Positions 33,392 to 43,266 are shown, counted from the stretch's first letter. The stretch: 64,000 nt of DNA from Lentilactobacillus fungorum (GCF_016860605.1 NZ_BNJR01000012.1:248001-312000), one strand, 5' to 3'. Notes: generated by a model not told the origin, from the letters alone. Program-made: numbers and translations.

Positions 33392-34795
33392 ATGAATAAA
33401 TTCGTTGCTTATTCAAATAGTGAAATTATTCGGGATCTTAAAGAAAACGTTCCAACTGGAAGGGTTAATATCAGCCCTGATTTTCTTGAGCAGGCAGAAA
33501 ATGATCAATACGGCGTCAAATTAGCCGATGGTCTGCCGTTAGCATTAATCGAGGCTAAAACCGTTAAGGACGTCCAAGGTGTTTTGAAAACCGCTAGGAA
33601 GTTTCATATTCCAGTTGTCCCAAGAACGACAGCTACCAGTACGGTGTCTGGATCAGACGCGATTGCTGGCAGTTTCATCTTATCAACCGCTAAAATGAAT
33701 CACATCAAAGAAATTAATAAAGCTGATCAAGTTGCGGTTGTTGAACCAGGCGTCATTAATCAGGAATTAGACGATGAAGCTCGAAAATTTGGGCTCTTTT
33801 ACGCGCCGGATCCAGGGTCCAAAAAGATTTCGTCGATTGGCGGTAACGCATCAACCAACGCCGGTGGGATGAGTACTGTTCGCTATGGCACAACTAAGGA
33901 TTCTATTTTAGGCTTAAAAGTTGTTTTAGCCGATGGGCGAGAAATTCAGTTAGGTTCCCGCAGTCTAAAACAAGCATTTGGCTACAATCTTACTCAGTTA
34001 TTTGTTGGCTCGGAAGGAACCCTTGGAATCATTACTGAAATCACCGTTCGCCTGTTTCCAATTCCGCTTGGCAGTTCCATTATGGGATTAGCGTTCTTTA
34101 AGGATATGAAGACATTGTCCACTGCCGTCACAGAAATAAGGGGATCTGGTGCCTATCCGTCCATGTTGGAGGCATTGGACGCTGACACCGTGAAGGCCTT
34201 GGATAAATACGAAGGCACCCATTATTCTGAAAATGCCGGGGCAATGTTAATCTTGCGACTCGACAGCAGCAATGACGAAATGCTCAAAACCACCGAAAAC
34301 ATTTTGGCAAAACGCGGCGGCCAAAACTTACAACTAACCACTGATCCAAAGGAAGCTGCCGCAATTACCAAACTCAGACAAGACATGTTGCCGGCCGTCT
34401 TTGCTAATGGCCAACACGTTATGGAAGACATGGCCGTACCGCTATCCAAACTAGCTGAGATGATGGATTATATTAAGAAAGTTGCCGATCAATTGCACTT
34501 GGAAATTTATACGGCTGGTCACGCGGGCGATGGTAATGTCCACCCGACGATCGTTTGGACTAAAACTGATGATGATAGCGACGATATCCCTGATGCCGTT
34601 CAAAAAGCGCTTCAGTTGATGTTTAGAAAGGCGCTTAAACTGGGTGGCACCATTTCAGGTGAACACGCGGTTGGCCTACTAAAGAATCAATGGAATAACG
34701 AAGAACTTGGTGATGACGTCGATATGATTCAGCATCAAATTAAGGCGTTATTTGATCCAATGAACATTTTGAATCCAAAGCGAAAGATTGATTAA
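33392..34795 (+). CDS. FAD-linked oxidoreductase, GlcD/D-lactate dehydrogenase type
   Basis: 467 residues from ATG 33392 (GGAGAGGTG upstream). An N-terminal FAD_binding_4 (PCMH) domain is visible: VVPRTTATSTVSGSD, then PGSKKISSIGGNASTNAGG (isoalloxazine/pyrophosphate loop) and VGSEGTLGIITEITVRL. The C-terminal FAD-oxidase domain contains AGHAGDGNVHPTIVW and GGTISGEHAVGLLK with the conserved histidines. It probably oxidises D-lactate, glycolate or another 2-hydroxy acid. Preceded by leader repeat copy C. No iron-sulfur or GlcE/F partner is adjacent. Confidence 0.85.
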   Translation: MNKFVAYSNSEIIRDLKENVPTGRVNISPDFLEQAENDQYGVKLADGLPLALIEAKTVKDVQGVLKTARKFHIPVVPRTTATSTVSGSDAIAGSFILSTAKMNHIKEINKADQVAVVEPGVINQELDDEARKFGLFYAPDPGSKKISSIGGNASTNAGGMSTVRYGTTKDSILGLKVVLADGREIQLGSRSLKQAFGYNLTQLFVGSEGTLGIITEITVRLFPIPLGSSIMGLAFFKDMKTLSTAVTEIRGSGAYPSMLEALDADTVKALDKYEGTHYSENAGAMLILRLDSSNDEMLKTTENILAKRGGQNLQLTTDPKEAAAITKLRQDMLPAVFANGQHVMEDMAVPLSKLAEMMDYIKKVADQLHLEIYTAGHAGDGNVHPTIVWTKTDDDSDDIPDAVQKALQLMFRKALKLGGTISGEHAVGLLKNQWNNEELGDDVDMIQHQIKALFDPMNILNPKRKID

Positions 34796-34900
34796 ACGCT
34801 TCAAGTTGTCAGCTACGATGATAAAGAATTCAATTTAAAACAGGTCCTTGCTGGTTGCAAATTTCACGTACTCATTAGCTAACAACTATCGATAGTAAGC

Positions 34901-34940
34901 CGCCCTCATTGATTGGCCTTTTGACCAATCAATGAGGGCG
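34901..34940. terminator. Strong inverted repeat, probable terminator
   Basis: CGCCCTCATTGATTGG (34901-34916) pairs perfectly with its complement at 34925-34940, an uninterrupted 16-bp stem with 8-nt loop. No T-run on either side. Sits between the convergent FAD oxidoreductase and SDR genes. Confidence 0.6.
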
Positions 34941-34958
34941 TTACTAGTTCTTATTGAA

Positions 34959-35723
34959 TTAATAGGCAGTCCAGCCACCATCTACGGGTACAATGGCGCC
35001 ATTAACATATCGGGCTTCATCGGAAACTAGGAACAAAGCAGTGTTAGCAATTTCTTCAGCCGTTCCCGGTTCCGGCGAAGTTGCCATTCCAGTCGATTGA
35101 CGTTTGAATCCAAATTCATCAACGTTTCCCATTGACTTTGCAATGTTGGTTTTAATTCCACCAGGAGCAATTGCGTTTGTTCGAATACCATCATTTTGGT
35201 ACATATACGCTGTGTTTTTGGTAATTCCAACAACCGCGTGCTTCGATGCCGTATATGCAACCCCAGCACGAGCGCCATGAGTTCCACCGGCAGAGGCAAT
35301 GTTTAAAATAACTCCCTGCTTTTTTGGTAAGAATTCTTTAATTGCTTCTCGTGTTGCGTACATCACACTATCTGTGTTTACGGCGAATACTTTTTTCCAC
35401 ATATCATCAGTAACATTTCCAATTGGCGCCATATTATCCATAATCCCAGCATTATTAACAACAATATCTATATGATCAAAATGTGCTTTAGCCGCCTGAA
35501 ACATTTCTTTAATGCTATCTTCATCAGCAACGTTGGTTTTTATTGAGAATGCTTGTCCGCCTGCATCTTTGATAGCAGCAACCGTTTCATTAGCGCTATC
35601 AATATTTAAATCCGCAGCAACGATGTGAGCCCCTTCAGAAGCAAACAATTTTGCCATTGCTGCCCCCATACCAGATCCCGCACCGGTTATAATAGCAACC
35701 TTTCCATTTAAACGATCAGCCAT
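34959..35723 (-). CDS. Short-chain dehydrogenase/reductase
   Basis: 254 residues from ATG 35723 (AGGAGATGG 9 nt before; the ATG at 35732 is too close to it). Classical SDR: cofactor motif TGAGSGMG at the N-terminus, NNAG near residue 90, catalytic Ser in NIASAGGTHG, Y-x-x-x-K as YTASKHAV, and the C-terminal YVNGAIVPVDGGWTAY. The AADLN after the second beta strand favours NAD(H). Substrate unknown. A cre-like site lies upstream (35744-35759), suggesting catabolite control. Confidence 0.85.
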   Translation of the reverse strand: MADRLNGKVAIITGAGSGMGAAMAKLFASEGAHIVAADLNIDSANETVAAIKDAGGQAFSIKTNVADEDSIKEMFQAAKAHFDHIDIVVNNAGIMDNMAPIGNVTDDMWKKVFAVNTDSVMYATREAIKEFLPKKQGVILNIASAGGTHGARAGVAYTASKHAVVGITKNTAYMYQNDGIRTNAIAPGGIKTNIAKSMGNVDEFGFKRQSTGMATSPEPGTAEEIANTALFLVSDEARYVNGAIVPVDGGWTAY

Positions 35724-35743
35724 GAAAACCATCTCCTTTAGTT

Positions 35744-35759
35744 TATAAATCGCTTACAA
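35744..35759. promoter_or_regulatory. cre-like site upstream of SDR
   Basis: On the minus strand TTGTAAGCGATTTATA fits the CcpA consensus and closely resembles the site at 12706-12720. Confidence 0.5.
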
Positions 35760-35825
35760 TTTTATTATAGAAGTATGTCTGCATTGAGTAAAAATAAACG
35801 ACTTATAAAATCATCAGTGAAATGC

Positions 35826-36305
35826 TTACTTATGATATGGACTCCCTTCGTTAATCATAAACGCGCGATAAATCTGTTCGGTTAACACTAGCCGCATTAA
35901 CTGGTGTGGCAATGTAAACTTTCCAAATGAAATCTGGGTATTCGCTCGATCGAGAACATGTTTTGACAAGCCAAGCGAACCGCCAATCACAAACGTAATG
36001 TCGGAATGACCATAAGTGGTTAAGTCAGCAATTTCCTTCGCAAAGGCTTCAGATGAGCGTTCTTTGCCCAAGATCGCAAGTGCATAAACGTACTCGCGAT
36101 CTTTAATTTTAGCCAAAATCCGCGAACCTTCTTTATCCATTACCTCATTCATTTCTGCTTGACTCAAAGATTCTGGCGCCTTTTCATCGGGAACTTCAAC
36201 AATCTGAAACTTACAGAATCGCGATAACCGCTTCGCGTATTCAGCGATTCCTTTCTTAAAATAAGTTTCCTTTAATTTGCCAACCACGACTAATTTGATA
36301 TTCAA
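35826..36305 (-). CDS. rlmH: 23S rRNA (pseudouridine1915-N3)-methyltransferase
   Basis: 159 residues from TTG at 36305, which has AAAGGAA 8 nt upstream and gives the family N-terminus [19 protein letters not shown]; the frame to 36329 adds 8 unsupported residues. SPOUT methyltransferase that methylates pseudouridine 1915 in helix 69 of 23S rRNA. The C-terminal knot is visible as [17 protein letters not shown] and [28 protein letters not shown]. It is the usual terminal gene of the walRK-htrA-rlmH region in lactobacilli, here separated from htrA by a DnaA-box cluster and a small gene. Confidence 0.95.
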   Translation of the reverse strand: MNIKLVVVGKLKETYFKKGIAEYAKRLSRFCKFQIVEVPDEKAPESLSQAEMNEVMDKEGSRILAKIKDREYVYALAILGKERSSEAFAKEIADLTTYGHSDITFVIGGSLGLSKHVLDRANTQISFGKFTLPHQLMRLVLTEQIYRAFMINEGSPYHK

Positions 36306-36363
36306 TTCAAAAATTCCTTTCAACGTCATTTAGTTTGTGTACAAAAAGCTGTTTATAAACAAG

Positions 36364-36665
36364 TTGTCCACAAAGTTATCCACAAGTTAATGTGTATAAT
36401 CATTATTTTTGAACCCCGCATTTTTTTCGAATTTGTCAAGCACTAAAAAACTTATCCACACAACTGTGGAAAACACTCGTTCGCAATCATCAACCGCAAA
36501 CCTTATTATAGCAGCAATTTAAGCAGCAAACAAAACCATTTTTTAAAGCAAAAAAAGTTATCCACAAATTCTGTGGATAACTTTTAACAATTGGGGGATA
36601 ACTTATTAGCGTCCATAAATCAATATTTGTAACTTGCCTGTGAATTATCCACATAGTTATCCACA
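36364..36665. promoter_or_regulatory. DnaA-box cluster
   Basis: Six perfect TTATCCACA boxes: 36376-36384, 36452-36460, 36558-36566, 36572-36580 (reverse), 36645-36653 and 36657-36665. Near matches at 36364-36372 (TTGTCCACA) and 36465-36473 (TTTTCCACA, reverse). AT-rich DNA lies between them. No coding frame is supported in 36306-36905. The site could titrate or reload DnaA, or regulate the flanking genes; it is not the dnaA-dnaN origin itself. Confidence 0.85.
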
Positions 36666-36905
36666 AGCCAAATGTGAACAACTACTTTCGTTTTAATTTG
36701 TTAGTTAATTATTTACATGAAATTTACACAGAAGTTCGGATTTAGCAATAATGTAAGTTGCAAGATTCATTTAACCGTCCCCAATCGTTCGGAAACGTGT
36801 CTAAACAGCCGATTAAATGAACAAAACGTTCCGTTTCTCTCATTATTTTTTAAAACCACAAACTTCGTCGCTTCTTTTCGTATTTTAGATACTAGAGGTG
36901 ATCAA

Positions 36906-37088
36906 ATGTCAGTTAAAATTCAATCTATCAATCACATGAATGCCTTTCTTCTTCCCGCCACCATTCAACCACAAGCCAAAAATTATCACGTTTTTCAAGC
37001 TGATGATGGCGTCATTTTATTGATTCCAGTACCACCAGTAGCCAACCTAAAAAACGACTCCTCTCAAATCGAGAACGAGCCGTTATAA
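36906..37088 (+). CDS. Small MazE/PemI-like protein, orphan
   Basis: 60 residues from ATG 36906 (AGAGGTGATC upstream); the longer frame from 36717 is unsupported. MSVKIQSINHMNAFLLPATI is followed by YHVFQADDGVILLIPVPP, which resembles the strand pattern of MazE/PemI-type antitoxins (K-x-Y-x-V...D-G-x-I-x-L-x-P). No MazF-type toxin is adjacent; htrA converges 6 bp downstream. Either a solitary antitoxin or an unrelated small protein. Confidence 0.45.
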   Translation: MSVKIQSINHMNAFLLPATIQPQAKNYHVFQADDGVILLIPVPPVANLKNDSSQIENEPL

Positions 37089-37094
37089 AATTCA

Positions 37095-38351
37095 TTATTT
37101 ACTTGCTTCACTTAATACTTTATTCGTTGCCTTTTGGTTTAAGGTAATGGTGCTAGTCTTCTTTTCACCCTTATGATAGTAAGTAACCGAGATCTTATCG
37201 CCAATCTTATGCTTGTACAAGATATCACGCAATTGACTTTGTTCGGTAATCTTGGTGCCATCTAAGCTTGTAATCACATCGTACTTGGCAATTCCAGCCC
37301 GTTTAGCCGGCGAGTTTGCATTTACTTGAAGGACAACAGCTCCTTGAGTGACACTCTTTGGCAGCTTCAATACAGAGCGTTGCTGCTCTTCTGAAATATT
37401 AGACAAATCCGTGTAGCCAATTCCTAATGCTGGGCGAACAACCTGACCATTCTTAATCAATTGATTGATAATGGTGACAACCTCATTACTTGGGATTGCA
37501 AAGCCCATTCCTTCAACGCTTGTTCCCTGTTGATCCGAAGCTAACTTCATCGAGTTAATTCCAACTACTTGACCAGCCAAGTTGATCAGCGGGCCGCCTG
37601 AATTACCAGGATTAATTGCCGCATCCGTCTGAATAACGGTTGCGTTACCGATTTGTTGACCACTTTCCGAAGTTTGCGGCACTTCTCGTTTCTTAGCTGA
37701 GATAATCCCTTGGGTCACAGAAGTTGCGTATTGAGAACCAAGTGGCGACCCAATCGCTAGAACTGGTTCGGCAACTTTAATATTGTCGGAATCACCAAAG
37801 GTTGCAACTTTATTAACCTTATTGGAGCTAATCTTGATAACTGCCAAATCAGTAACGGCATCTTTACCAACAATCTTAGCGGAAACCTTTGACCCATCGC
37901 TTAAAATGATTTCCAAAGCACTAGCACCGGAAACCACGTGATTATTGGTTACAATATATGCGGTGTTGCCACTCTTCTTGTAGATCACGCCTGAGCCTTC
38001 GCTGGAAGCTTCCAGTTCACCACTTTTTTTACTCTTGCTCGAAGAGGACGTGTCACCGCCAAGAATCCCAGCCAAGGTATTATCACTTTGACTTTCCCGC
38101 TGCAGGTTAATAACCGAAACAACCGTACTTTTAGTAGCGTTAAAAGCCTTTTCAGCCTGTGTACTAAGGTTAACTTTCATGTTAGAAACCTTAGTGTTGC
38201 CATTTTTATTGCTACCGGAAATTAATTCGGTTCCAGTACTACTGTTACTATTATCAAAATATGAAATACCGCCGTAAGTGATGCCACCACCCAGTGCGCC
38301 GGCAATGACAGCTGTTGCAATAATTTTTCCAATACCATTTTTTTGGGCCAA
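37095..38351 (-). CDS. htrA: HtrA/DegP-family serine protease
   Basis: 418 residues. N-terminal signal anchor (GKIIATAVIAGALGGGITYGGISYF), a Ser/Gly/Lys-rich linker, trypsin-like domain with the triad visible as IVTNNHVV (His), TDLAVIK (Asp) and NPGNSGGPL (Ser), and one C-terminal PDZ domain (GAVVLQVNANSPAKRAGIAKYDVI). It degrades misfolded secreted proteins at the outer membrane face. It follows the wal operon on the same strand, 96 bp after walJ, the standard lactobacillar order. Confidence 0.95.
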   Translation of the reverse strand: MAQKNGIGKIIATAVIAGALGGGITYGGISYFDNSNSSTGTELISGSNKNGNTKVSNMKVNLSTQAEKAFNATKSTVVSVINLQRESQSDNTLAGILGGDTSSSSKSKKSGELEASSEGSGVIYKKSGNTAYIVTNNHVVSGASALEIILSDGSKVSAKIVGKDAVTDLAVIKISSNKVNKVATFGDSDNIKVAEPVLAIGSPLGSQYATSVTQGIISAKKREVPQTSESGQQIGNATVIQTDAAINPGNSGGPLINLAGQVVGINSMKLASDQQGTSVEGMGFAIPSNEVVTIINQLIKNGQVVRPALGIGYTDLSNISEEQQRSVLKLPKSVTQGAVVLQVNANSPAKRAGIAKYDVITSLDGTKITEQSQLRDILYKHKIGDKISVTYYHKGEKKTSTITLNQKATNKVLSEASK

Positions 38352-38447
38352 TTAGTGTTCCCCCTTTTCTTTTTACATTACAATATCATAATACCTTTTT
38401 TTATTGAAAAAAGTATGTTTAAAACTTTAGGAATCTTTAAAGGAAAT

Positions 38448-39251
38448 CTAAACAATCATTAAAGGTGATGCCTGATCTGGCTCAGTATCATATAATTTGA
38501 AGTCCTTGCCAACTCCCAAATCATGATCAGCCAAGATAGAAGCTACTGTTAAGTGACATAAAGATTTCATGTTATTATGTTGACTGCGATGACCCAGAAA
38601 AATTTTCTTGGTCCTTCTGCCAATAACATCTAACATTGTGTTGGCTCCATCTTCATTTGATAAATGACCCTGGTCGCCCAGAATCCGCTGCTTTAGTGGC
38701 CACGAGTACTCACCATTTTCCAGCATCTCAATATCATGGTTGCATTCCAGAAGATAAGCATCAGAATCTTTAATGACACCTTCCATTCGATCCGAGACAT
38801 AACCTGTGTCAGTTAAAACCACGAAGGATCGGTTCTTATGATGAAATACATAAAATTGCGGCTCAGCAGCATCATGGGAGACTGAAAAGCTTTCGATATC
38901 AATATCACCAAAATCTTTAACCGTGTCTGGCGGAAAAATATTTTTCTTTTCAGTTGGTATTTTACCAATCCGAGAACTCATTGCATCCCAGGTTCCCTGA
39001 TTTGCATAAACGTTTAAGTTATAACGCCGAGCCAAGACACCGACGCTTTGTCGATGATCTGAGTGTTCATGAGTAACCAATAATGTGTCTACATCATTGA
39101 GATCACGACCAATTGAGCTCATCAAGTGCGCAATCTTTTTACCACTCAATCCTGCATCTAGTAAGATTTTGTGCTGCGGCGTTTCAATATATGTCACATT
39201 ACCAGTACTCCCGCTGGCAAGGACACTGATTTGCATTTCATCGTTATCCAT
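38448..39251 (-). CDS. walJ: WalJ/YycJ metallo-beta-lactamase-fold exonuclease
   Basis: 267 residues; GGGAAGGC precedes the ATG at 39251. The MBL signature is THEHSDH (near residue 60), with further metal ligands in FVVLTDTGYVSD, LLECNHD and FLGHRSQHNN. YycJ family members are 5'-3' DNA exonucleases linked to replication/cell-wall coordination. It follows walI by 19 bp in the walRKHIJ operon. Confidence 0.93.
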   Translation of the reverse strand: MDNDEMQISVLASGSTGNVTYIETPQHKILLDAGLSGKKIAHLMSSIGRDLNDVDTLLVTHEHSDHRQSVGVLARRYNLNVYANQGTWDAMSSRIGKIPTEKKNIFPPDTVKDFGDIDIESFSVSHDAAEPQFYVFHHKNRSFVVLTDTGYVSDRMEGVIKDSDAYLLECNHDIEMLENGEYSWPLKQRILGDQGHLSNEDGANTMLDVIGRRTKKIFLGHRSQHNNMKSLCHLTVASILADHDLGVGKDFKLYDTEPDQASPLMIV

Positions 39252-39270
39252 TCTTAAAGCCTTCCCAACA

Positions 39271-40107
39271 TTAGTTAATTTCAGATGAACTTTGACTGTT
39301 CTTTAAATTTTCATCCGTTTCTTTGATAATGCCACCAGTAAACGCATTAATCCGCTTAATTTGAGTTTGAGTCGAATTTTGAGGCTTAATCGCAATAATC
39401 CAGGTCGGAATAAAGACTCGGTCATTATCAATTGACAACAACTTCGTATATCCTAACCGGGTCCAGGCAACTTTAGTGTTGTTTGGTATTTCATTATACT
39501 GATATAGCCAGATTAATGCACGGGTTTCGGAGATTGTTTCCGATTTTTCCCGCAAGCTTCTTATACCTTGAAGATACGTTTGGGTGTAACTAACAATTTG
39601 GTAATTGGTGTTCAACGTAAATTTAATCTGAGCTTCAGATGAATACATCAAGCTGCCCATTGCTTTTTGCGAGTACACCAAATTTCTAGCGGTTGATAAT
39701 TCTTTATTGTAAGTGTACTGATCTCCAAACAAAATAAAGGTTGGATCACTTAACATTCGATTGACCGTCTTTTGAGGCGCGTCTTTACTAACCGTAATCG
39801 GTTCTTTAAACTCACTTTCCAATTCATGATCAATGTAGCGGGGAGTCTGATTGACCAGCTGCCCCATTTGGTTTCGCAAAACGTCATTTTGTGTGCCGGA
39901 AATGTAATAAGCAAACCCCTTTTTATTCGATACATCGTCTACTTTAATCTGATCATTTCGCATTTCTTTGACGATTTTAGAGTTTGAGTCACCTTGGGAC
40001 ACGTTTTCGGTTTGTAAGTCATTATTTTTTTCGAACATTCCAAATAAGAAGATATCAATCGCAATGAAGGTTACTAGAAAAATAATCTCAATTCTTCTAA
40101 AGTTCAC
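39271..40107 (-). CDS. walI: WalI/YycI regulator of WalK
   Basis: 278 residues from GTG 40107, chosen for AAAGGAGGGGAG upstream; the frame to 40161 is unsupported and would overlap walH. One N-terminal membrane helix (RRIEIIFLVTFIAIDIFLFG) and an extracytoplasmic YycI domain. With WalH it binds WalK in the membrane and modulates its kinase activity. 17 bp after walH. Confidence 0.92.
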   Translation of the reverse strand: MNFRRIEIIFLVTFIAIDIFLFGMFEKNNDLQTENVSQGDSNSKIVKEMRNDQIKVDDVSNKKGFAYYISGTQNDVLRNQMGQLVNQTPRYIDHELESEFKEPITVSKDAPQKTVNRMLSDPTFILFGDQYTYNKELSTARNLVYSQKAMGSLMYSSEAQIKFTLNTNYQIVSYTQTYLQGIRSLREKSETISETRALIWLYQYNEIPNNTKVAWTRLGYTKLLSIDNDRVFIPTWIIAIKPQNSTQTQIKRINAFTGGIIKETDENLKNSQSSSEIN

Positions 40108-40124
40108 CGGGCTCCCCTCCTTTC

Positions 40125-41423
40125 CTAGTACTGATTCATCATCTCTGTATAGCTGTGCCAACGCCCTTTATAGTAAACATACCAGTCTGGGTTAAGGTCA
40201 ACTAAGAGCGGTGACGTGCTATCTTTTTTCCAACCATAGCCAAGCTGAATTTTTTTGATTGCTTGGCGCTTATAGCCATGGTCAGCTAATCGTTTTAAGA
40301 CAACCTCAGTTGCAGGTAAAGTAAGGTACCCTTTTTTGCTTGGAATTGGCACTTCTGGATTATCTAAAGAAAAATCCATTCTTTGAGCGCTTGAATTAAT
40401 TGTTCGCGTTGAAATCGTTCCAAAACCATTAGTCCGAAAAATCGGAAACCCTTGGACAAACGTTCGATACATCACTGTTCTGGTTTGAGTATCATAATCA
40501 AAGAAACGCACATTATCTAATGATAATCCCAAGTCTGACAACTTGTTATAGGAATTAGTCAAAACCGAGGTGATGTTCTTTTTGTTTTTGTTTGGCCGAT
40601 AATCAGAAAAACGACCCATGCGGGTTTTTGAATTAAATAACAGCTGAAGGGAACTTTGATCGCCATAAATCACAACGTTTTTTCGCCGCTTGGCGTTGAC
40701 GCTTTGAGAATCATCATCTGTCAATAACCGGCTAACATAATAATCCTCTGATTGCCGGTCAATCAAGTACTTATAAGGCTGCATTTGCACCGTGGTATTT
40801 ACATAAACCAACGGCTGATTATTAAACAGCTTAAAGGATGCCGGGATTGTTCGCATATCCATTGTTAAAACCTTGTTCAGGGCTTTTAAAGAATGCTTGC
40901 TAACCTTTACTTGATAGACTTTAAATCCCTGATCATTCAACAAGTAAATCTTAGTTGAATCGTTGGTTGGCAAGATAATTCGGTTAACCGTATAATTCGG
41001 AAACTTTTTAAACCGGTTGCCAACGTTGAGATTTAAAATTTTCATTGATACCGGCGTCGGGTAACTTAACATGACCGATCCAGGTTGATTAGCAATCTTA
41101 AAATACGTTTCCTTTGAGCCGCTGCTGTACCGGGATATTTTAGGTTTTTGATAATCCCGAATCGTCCGTTTTAATTCAGAAACAACGTTGACCAATTGAT
41201 TAACCAAGATGTGCTGCTTACCTGCATTATTGGTATAAACAGCCTGGATAGGCGTGTAAACATAGCGCTTAGGCTTAATCATGGTCTCAGTTTGCGAATT
41301 TTGTTCCGGACTTTGTTTACTTCGATAATTAGCCGGATTCGTCCACAAAACCATTGAAAGAGTGAGGCTGACAATAACCGCAATGGTTAAGGCAATTGGT
41401 ATCAAGTATTTGCTAAACTTCAT
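40125..41423 (-). CDS. walH: WalH/YycH regulator of WalK
   Basis: 432 residues from ATG 41423 (GGAGGACTTGTGGG upstream); overlaps the end of walK by 11 bp. One N-terminal transmembrane helix (YLIPIALTIAVIVSLTLSMV) and a large extracellular YycH domain ending YYKGRWHSYTEMMNQY. It modulates WalK together with WalI. Confidence 0.92.
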   Translation of the reverse strand: MKFSKYLIPIALTIAVIVSLTLSMVLWTNPANYRSKQSPEQNSQTETMIKPKRYVYTPIQAVYTNNAGKQHILVNQLVNVVSELKRTIRDYQKPKISRYSSGSKETYFKIANQPGSVMLSYPTPVSMKILNLNVGNRFKKFPNYTVNRIILPTNDSTKIYLLNDQGFKVYQVKVSKHSLKALNKVLTMDMRTIPASFKLFNNQPLVYVNTTVQMQPYKYLIDRQSEDYYVSRLLTDDDSQSVNAKRRKNVVIYGDQSSLQLLFNSKTRMGRFSDYRPNKNKKNITSVLTNSYNKLSDLGLSLDNVRFFDYDTQTRTVMYRTFVQGFPIFRTNGFGTISTRTINSSAQRMDFSLDNPEVPIPSKKGYLTLPATEVVLKRLADHGYKRQAIKKIQLGYGWKKDSTSPLLVDLNPDWYVYYKGRWHSYTEMMNQY

Positions 41424-43266
41424 CCCACAAGTCCTCCTCCTTGATTGGCTCATATGGCAACGCAATATAGAAGGTCGACCCTTTGCCTTCGACACTTTCT
41501 ACCCAAAGTTGGCCTTTAAGCGCTTCAACCACCTCTTTTGAAATGGCTAATCCAAGGCCACTGCCGCCTTGTTGTCGCGAACGGGCCTTATCAACTCGGT
41601 AAAATCGGTCAAAAATATGGGGAATATCTTTTCGCGGAATTCCCAGGCCTTGGTCACTAATGCTTAAAATAACCTTATTGCGAGTCTCGTACAATCGACA
41701 AGTAATGACGCCACCATCCGGTGAATATTTAATCGCATTATTCATTAAATTATCGAGAACTTGGGTAAAACGATCAGTATCTAAATCAACCCAAAGATCT
41801 TGGTTAGTGAATTTGCGTTGAATCGTATACGTTTTTTCAGGATGATCATCCTTTTTAAGAATCATATCAAAGCGGTTGAGGACATAGTTAAACAGTTCAT
41901 TAATATTAACTAATTCAACGTCCATTTTTTGGGTGCCTGAATCCATTCTGGACAATGTCAGTAAATCATTAATCATCCGAATCATCCGGTCGGTTTCGTC
42001 TTGGGTCACCTTCAAAAATTTGGGCGCTAATTTTTCATCTTTCCAAGCACCATCGGACAAAGCCTCAATATAAGAACGAACACTAGTTAGCGGTGTTCGA
42101 AGCTCATGGGAAACGTTGGAAACAAATTGTTTGCGATCTTGGTCAATTCGCTGCTGTTCGGTAATATCTCGCAAAACGCAAACCAGGCCACTGATAAATC
42201 CTGATTCACGTTGAATAAGCGAAAAATGCGCGTGTAAGATCAAACTATGATCATCACTTGAGAAGTCCAAAATTAATTCGTCCGGTTTTTCAAGTAAATC
42301 TCGCAAGCTATAGTCTTTTCGAATATCTAAGACATCAAGAATGGATTGACCCATCGCTTGATTCTCATCAAGATTCAAAAAACTAGCGGCGGTTTCATTA
42401 ATAATAATCACATTTCCCCGGCGATCCGTTGCTAACACACCATCAGTCATGTTCGCTAACACCGAATCCAATCGGCGCCGTTCAGATTCAGTCGATTCAT
42501 GAGATTCTTCAACCCTCACTGAGAGGTTGTTGACGGCACTAGCCAGTTGGCCTAATTCATCGTTACCATAAACGTGGACTTGACCAGAATAATCACCCCG
42601 GGCAATTCGAATCGTTTGCTTCTTCATCTCTTCAATTGGCCGTGTAATCGCTCTGGAAATCACAATTGAGATTAATAATCCCAAAATGATCGCAATCGAC
42701 GCGGCAAACAAGAAGATCACGGTCGTATTATTAATGGTCTGATACACATCATCAAGGTTGGCTTTGGTATAAACAACCCCAACTAAGGTACTGTTATTGC
42801 CAGAACTTTTGATTAACGGTGAAATCAACGTGTAATAACGTGTGTCCGTCGTCGAATCATAAGTGTTCTTTTCAATTGTCGTTCGCCCGTAAATCGCGTT
42901 TTTAACGTTATCATCCGTCGTCTTTTGGCCAACAATTGCTTGATTATTCACCTGATTAGTACCGCGAATGGTTCCTTTGGTGTCGATAACTTGATACTGA
43001 GCGTTATTTGGGCTGCCGGAATCGTTTAAGATTGTCCGGATTCGCCGATTCGCTGCGGTTTCATTTGTCCGCGACAATTGCGTGGTCAATGAATTGGTCA
43101 CGTAAGTTTGCAACTGAATTTGATTTTTAAACGTCGATAAATTTTGATGTTCCAGCTGCCTCACGAAGACAGCCCCCACGATTTCAAGTGTGACGAGTAG
43201 TACCAGGGCGAAAACCAGCGCTATCTTAAATTTAATTGATTGGTAAAACTTGATTCGATTATTCAC
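41413..43266 (-). CDS. walK: Essential cell-wall sensor histidine kinase
   Basis: 617 residues from a GTG. First membrane helix at about 12-32 (FKIALVFALVLLVTLEIVGA), an extracellular Cache/PAS-like domain to about 180, second helix VIFLFAASIAIILGLLISIV, HAMP, a cytoplasmic PAS domain (VLATDRRGNVIIINETAASF), the H-box FVSNVSHELRTPLTSV, and HATPase_c with N box NNAIKYSPDGG and G boxes DQGLGIPRKD/GGSGLGL. It phosphorylates WalR and controls autolysins. 33 bp after walR. Confidence 0.96.
   Translation of the reverse strand: MNNRIKFYQSIKFKIALVFALVLLVTLEIVGAVFVRQLEHQNLSTFKNQIQLQTYVTNSLTTQLSRTNETAANRRIRTILNDSGSPNNAQYQVIDTKGTIRGTNQVNNQAIVGQKTTDDNVKNAIYGRTTIEKNTYDSTTDTRYYTLISPLIKSSGNNSTLVGVVYTKANLDDVYQTINNTTVIFLFAASIAIILGLLISIVISRAITRPIEEMKKQTIRIARGDYSGQVHVYGNDELGQLASAVNNLSVRVEESHESTESERRRLDSVLANMTDGVLATDRRGNVIIINETAASFLNLDENQAMGQSILDVLDIRKDYSLRDLLEKPDELILDFSSDDHSLILHAHFSLIQRESGFISGLVCVLRDITEQQRIDQDRKQFVSNVSHELRTPLTSVRSYIEALSDGAWKDEKLAPKFLKVTQDETDRMIRMINDLLTLSRMDSGTQKMDVELVNINELFNYVLNRFDMILKKDDHPEKTYTIQRKFTNQDLWVDLDTDRFTQVLDNLMNNAIKYSPDGGVITCRLYETRNKVILSISDQGLGIPRKDIPHIFDRFYRVDKARSRQQGGSGLGLAISKEVVEALKGQLWVESVEGKGSTFYIALPYEPIKEEDLWDEV

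Noticed and set aside
33392-34795. Berberine-bridge or cytokinin oxidase
   Set aside because: The C-terminal GDGNVHP and GEHAVG motifs fit GlcD/D-lactate dehydrogenases instead.
36330-36716. This AT-rich region as the chromosomal origin oriC
   Set aside because: dnaA and dnaN are not adjacent; gyrA at the right edge in normal order places them beyond the window. Left as a DnaA-box cluster.
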